The notes under the pieces: generated by a model
What the model was told of the DNA's origin: nothing
Seen by the model: only the letters and a program-made list of their open reading frames with translations
Database searches by the model: none
From: RPQJ01 sp963706755
GTDB taxonomy: Bacteria > Pseudomonadota > Gammaproteobacteria > Steroidobacterales > Steroidobacteraceae
Reading direction: 5' to 3'
DNA: 64,000 bases
NCBI GenBank assembly: GCA_963706755.1
Contig: CAVPNH010000016.1
Location: 124,001-188,000, forward strand
Part shown: piece by piece, positions 62,387 to 64,000 of the stretch
How positions within the stretch are numbered: the first letter of the stretch is position 1
Layout of the letters: the number at the start of each line of letters is the position of its first letter
Position numbers and translations under genes: made by a program

Positions 62387-63159
62387 CCAACCCGACTGCG
62401 ACACCGAATGCGCCGCAGGTTGAGGCTGCGGCCGCTCCACGCAGTCTCCGCTTCCACATCCTGCGCCACGACCCGCGGGATCCGGAGAGCGTGCCGCACG
62501 TCGAGACCTTCGAGCTCGAGGAAGCCGCGGGGATGACGCTCTTCATCGCGCTGAACGAGATCCGCGAGCGGCTCGACTCGTCCGTCGCCTTCGACTTCGT
62601 CTGCCGTGCGGGCATCTGCGGCAGCTGCGGCATGGTCGTGAACGGGCGGCCCGGGCTCGCATGCAGGACCCTGACGAAGGACTTGCCCGCCGACATCACG
62701 CTCGCCCCGCTGCCGGCGTTCGAGCTCATCGCCGACCTGTCGGTGAACACCGGCAAGTGGATGCGTGGCATGAGCGAGCGGCTCGAGACCTGGGTGCACT
62801 CGCTCGGGCAGGAGGCGGATCTTGGCCGCCTCGAGGAGCGCATGGATCCCGAGCTCGCCGACCGCATCTACGAGCTCGACCGCTGCATCGAGTGCGGCTG
62901 CTGCGTCGCCGCCTGCGGGACGGCGCGCATGCGCGAGGATTTCGTGGGCGCCGTGGGACTGAACAAGATCGCGCGCTTCCGGCTCGACCCGCGCGACTCG
63001 CGCACGGACGCGGATTTCTACGAGCTCGTGGGCAACGACGACGGCGTGTTCGGCTGCATGACGCTGCTCGGCTGCCACGACGTCTGCCCGAAGAGCCTGC
63101 CGCTGCAGACACAGATCGCGTTCCTAAGGCGGAAGATGGCGCGGACCGGGCTCGGCTGA
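62383..63159 (+). CDS. frdB: Succinate dehydrogenase/fumarate reductase iron-sulfur subunit
   Basis: 258-aa subunit with three clusters: 2Fe-2S CRAGICGSCGMVVNGRPGLAC (residues ~65-87), 4Fe-4S CIECGCCVAAC, and 3Fe-4S region CMTLLGCHDVCPKSLPLQ. Cys replaces Ser/Asp in the 4Fe-4S motif (CIECGCC). The N-terminus has a ~20-aa Ala/Pro-rich extension. ATG 62383 overlaps the frdA stop. Last gene of the CAB operon; convergent with the GST-like gene 61 bp away. Confidence 0.94.
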   Translation: MTNPTATPNAPQVEAAAAPRSLRFHILRHDPRDPESVPHVETFELEEAAGMTLFIALNEIRERLDSSVAFDFVCRAGICGSCGMVVNGRPGLACRTLTKDLPADITLAPLPAFELIADLSVNTGKWMRGMSERLETWVHSLGQEADLGRLEERMDPELADRIYELDRCIECGCCVAACGTARMREDFVGAVGLNKIARFRLDPRDSRTDADFYELVGNDDGVFGCMTLLGCHDVCPKSLPLQTQIAFLRRKMARTGLG

Positions 63160-63220
63160 GGTATCCGGGGGTCCCGTCGGGCGACGCCGCCTGCCGCTGA
63201 TCCGGCGGCCGGCCCCGGCC

Positions 63221-64000
63221 TCAGGCGAATCGGACCGTCAGGCCCGAAACCTCGAGCCTGGGAATGTCGAGTTCGAGCAGGCCTGCGCCGCCTGACTCCC
63301 TCACCCATTGCCGGACGCGTTCCGTATCCGCCGCCGGCATGGCGGCAAGCAGGTCGAGCGCCCGCTGCACCAGCCAGAGCGTGAACGGCACGGCCTGCCG
63401 CGCGTGCGTGCCGTCGGCGAAGGGATAGCTCACCGTCCCGAGGAATCGCTCGATGCGCTTGCCGCGCGCAGGCGCGGGCTCCGCCCGGCGTAACTCGGCG
63501 AGCGTGCCCTCGACCAAGGGCAGGAACTCGTCGAACATGCTGCGGATGATCGGTTGCAGGCTCGCCGGCAGCGGCGTCCCGACGGCTGCGTGCGGCGGCG
63601 CGCCCGGCGTCATGTACGGCTGGTTCATCCGCCAGATCCATGCGTGGAGATGCGGGCGCGGGAGTATGAACTCGTCGCGCGACCAGGGATCCTGCACGAG
63701 ATGACCGTACATCGGTACGATGAGGCCGAAGTCGATCGGGGTCGCCCGCTCGCCGAGCAGGTAGGGGTGCACGGCCAGGTGGGCATCCAGCGCATCCATG
63801 TTCTTCCGGGCCCAGCGCCAGATCAGCGGCTGCGTCTCGGTCGTGATGCCGATGCGCGGAAGGTGCGCCTGGATCGTGCCCGCCACCTTCACTGTCAGCC
63901 GGTTCTTCATGGACTTCGGGAGGCCGATGAACATCCCCTCGCCGAGTTCCTCGTACCACCATGCGTGATAGGTGCGTCCAAGCCAACGCGTGGCCAGGTC
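63221..64000 (-). CDS. Glutathione S-transferase-like protein, 5' end beyond the window
   Basis: At least 259 aa; the frame remains open to base 64000, so the N-terminal thioredoxin-like domain lies outside. The visible part has a GST C-terminal helical pattern: HLAVHPYLLGERATPIDFGLIVPMYGHL, where PYLLGERATPIDF is the typical N-capping box region, and HLHAWIWRMNQPYMTPG. A further ~110 residues (VEGTLAELRRAE... LDIPRLEVSGLTVRFA) extend past the usual GST end. Substrate unknown. Confidence 0.7.
   Translation of the reverse strand, partial: DLATRWLGRTYHAWWYEELGEGMFIGLPKSMKNRLTVKVAGTIQAHLPRIGITTETQPLIWRWARKNMDALDAHLAVHPYLLGERATPIDFGLIVPMYGHLVQDPWSRDEFILPRPHLHAWIWRMNQPYMTPGAPPHAAVGTPLPASLQPIIRSMFDEFLPLVEGTLAELRRAEPAPARGKRIERFLGTVSYPFADGTHARQAVPFTLWLVQRALDLLAAMPAADTERVRQWVRESGGAGLLELDIPRLEVSGLTVRFA

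Noticed and set aside
60356..62440. 694-aa minus-strand open frame opposite frdA
   Set aside because: Shadow of frdA; no motifs and no ribosome site.

Overview
The window is high-GC DNA (long antisense shadow ORFs, strong G/C third-position bias) from a Gram-negative proteobacterium. Lipoprotein and outer-membrane genes, a 14-gene complex I operon, an Entner-Doudoroff set and a membrane-bound [NiFe] hydrogenase point to a soil or freshwater gammaproteobacterium. A relative of the Steroidobacterales or Nevskiales is my guess, not something the sequence proves.

Layout. (1) 1-6291, minus strand: a membrane-bound uptake hydrogenase operon, hupSLC then hupD, hupG, hupH and a rubredoxin-HupJ fusion. 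The small subunit has the six-cysteine pattern of oxygen-tolerant enzymes. The reading frames of hupS, hupL and several accessory genes are broken many times although the protein sequence is otherwise conserved, which looks like uncorrected indels. (2) 6.6-20 kb: a mixed block with a PlpD-type patatin/barrel protein, GNAT acetyltransferase, ABC exporter, alpha/beta hydrolase, aldehyde dehydrogenase, two paralogous lipoproteins, an exported amidase, an acyl-CoA dehydrogenase with a class III CoA-transferase, and a cyclic-nucleotide-binding protein. (3) 20.1-46.4 kb: a beta-glucan (laminarin-like) utilisation locus. A minus-strand arm encodes a GH17 lipoprotein, an outer-membrane porin and a GH81 endo-beta-1,3-glucanase. 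A LacI-family regulator follows. The plus-strand arm encodes a giant lipoprotein of six tandem ~175-residue jelly-roll modules, a GH1-GH16 polypeptide, a MelB-type sugar transporter fused to GH17, a cytoplasmic GH17, then zwf-edd-glk-eda. A second giant lipoprotein (two Big2-like domains plus five copies of the same module) has its own promoter, and a GH30 enzyme closes the locus. (4) 46.4-59.5 kb, minus strand: nuoA-N. (5) 59.6-63.2 kb, plus strand: a diheme fumarate-reductase-type succinate:quinone oxidoreductase (CAB). (6) A truncated GST-like gene at the right edge.

How it fits together. Three promoters in the glucan locus share one design: TTGACA, an 18-19 bp spacer, a TAGATT/TAGTTT -10 box, then a GAAAGCGCTTTC-type palindrome over the expected start point. 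LacI therefore probably controls all three glucan transcription units. Extracellular GH81, GH17 and GH30 would cut the polymer, surface lipoproteins would hold it, the porin and the MelB-type permease would import oligosaccharides, cytoplasmic GH1/GH16/GH17 would release glucose, and glk-zwf-edd-eda would feed it into the Entner-Doudoroff pathway. Complex I, the diheme SQR and the uptake hydrogenase would supply electrons to the quinone pool. No TonB-dependent receptor or SusC/D pair is visible. No tRNA, rRNA, CRISPR array, IS element or phage gene was seen.
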